A stretch of DNA of 6,237 nucleotides from an uncultured Clostridiaceae bacterium. Lineage in GTDB: Bacteria; Bacillota; Clostridia; Lachnospirales; Lachnospiraceae. A program made the position numbers and the translations under genes. The notes beneath the pieces are model-generated. The model did no database searches, was not told the DNA's origin, and saw only the letters and a list, made by a program, of their open reading frames with translations. Each line of letters starts with the position of its first letter. The stretch's first letter is position 1. Positions 6,196 to 6,237 of this stretch are shown piece by piece. The DNA is taken from positions 1 to 6,237 of the forward strand of contig CAMWOF010000145.1 of NCBI GenBank assembly GCA_947175805.1, given 5' to 3'.

Positions 6196-6237
6196 AACTT
6201 GACCCGCCAGTTTTATTTTTCCGCAGCTTATGACAAA
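6196..6237 (-). promoter_or_regulatory. thl 5' leader with atypical ribosome site
   Basis: Forty-two bases upstream of thl are visible. On the minus strand GGCGGG (6208-6203) lies 7 nt before the ATG, where a Shine-Dalgarno site is expected; a single base change at 6206 would give GGAGGG. Further upstream the sequence is A-rich. A TTGTCA hexamer near the edge (6236-6231) has no matching -10 element at 16-18 nt, so no promoter is called. The true promoter probably lies beyond the window. Confidence 0.45.

Noticed and set aside
6196..6237. A sigma-70 promoter for thl (TTGTCA as -35)
   Set aside because: The hexamer 16-18 nt downstream does not resemble TATAAT, and the window ends too soon to evaluate it.
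1..6237. CRISPR arrays, tRNA or rRNA genes, riboswitches
   Set aside because: No spaced direct repeats, cloverleaf, rRNA-like stretch or recognisable riboswitch core was seen; nearly all the window is coding.

Overview
The window holds six complete genes, all on the minus strand, making up one compact butyrate-synthesis operon. In transcription order (right to left) they are thl (thiolase), crt (crotonase), hbd (3-hydroxybutyryl-CoA dehydrogenase), bcd (butyryl-CoA dehydrogenase), etfB and etfA (electron-transfer flavoprotein). The gene set, the strong AGGAGG-type ribosome sites, the moderate GC content (judged by eye) and the protein motifs point to an anaerobic butyrate-forming Firmicute. 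The most likely group is a gut or rumen Lachnospiraceae (Clostridium cluster XIVa) member; the species cannot be named from the sequence alone.

Layout: 1-30 is not genomic. It is a slightly miscalled Nextera/Tn5 library adapter, so the left edge is the end of a sequenced fragment. Bases 31-122 are the 3' trailer of the operon, with a perfect 13-bp hairpin that is probably the terminator. Then come etfA (123-1184), etfB (1201-1986), bcd (2000-3166), hbd (3190-4062), an 82-bp AT-rich gap, crt (4145-4936), a 77-bp gap with a stable hairpin, and thl (5014-6195). Only 42 bases lie upstream of thl, and I cannot recognise a promoter in them. No stretch above 300 bases lacks a gene.

The enzymes form one pathway. 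Thl condenses two acetyl-CoA to acetoacetyl-CoA, Hbd reduces this with NADH to 3-hydroxybutyryl-CoA, Crt dehydrates it to crotonyl-CoA, and Bcd with EtfBA reduces crotonyl-CoA to butyryl-CoA. In characterised anaerobes the Bcd-Etf complex couples this last step to ferredoxin reduction by flavin-based electron bifurcation. The terminal step (butyryl-CoA:acetate CoA-transferase, or phosphotransbutyrylase plus butyrate kinase) is not in the window.

I found no undescribed system here. The points worth a second look are the adapter at the edge, the odd ribosome site of thl (possibly a sequencing error), the thl-crt intercistronic hairpin, the etfA start choice, and small indels in Bcd and Hbd.
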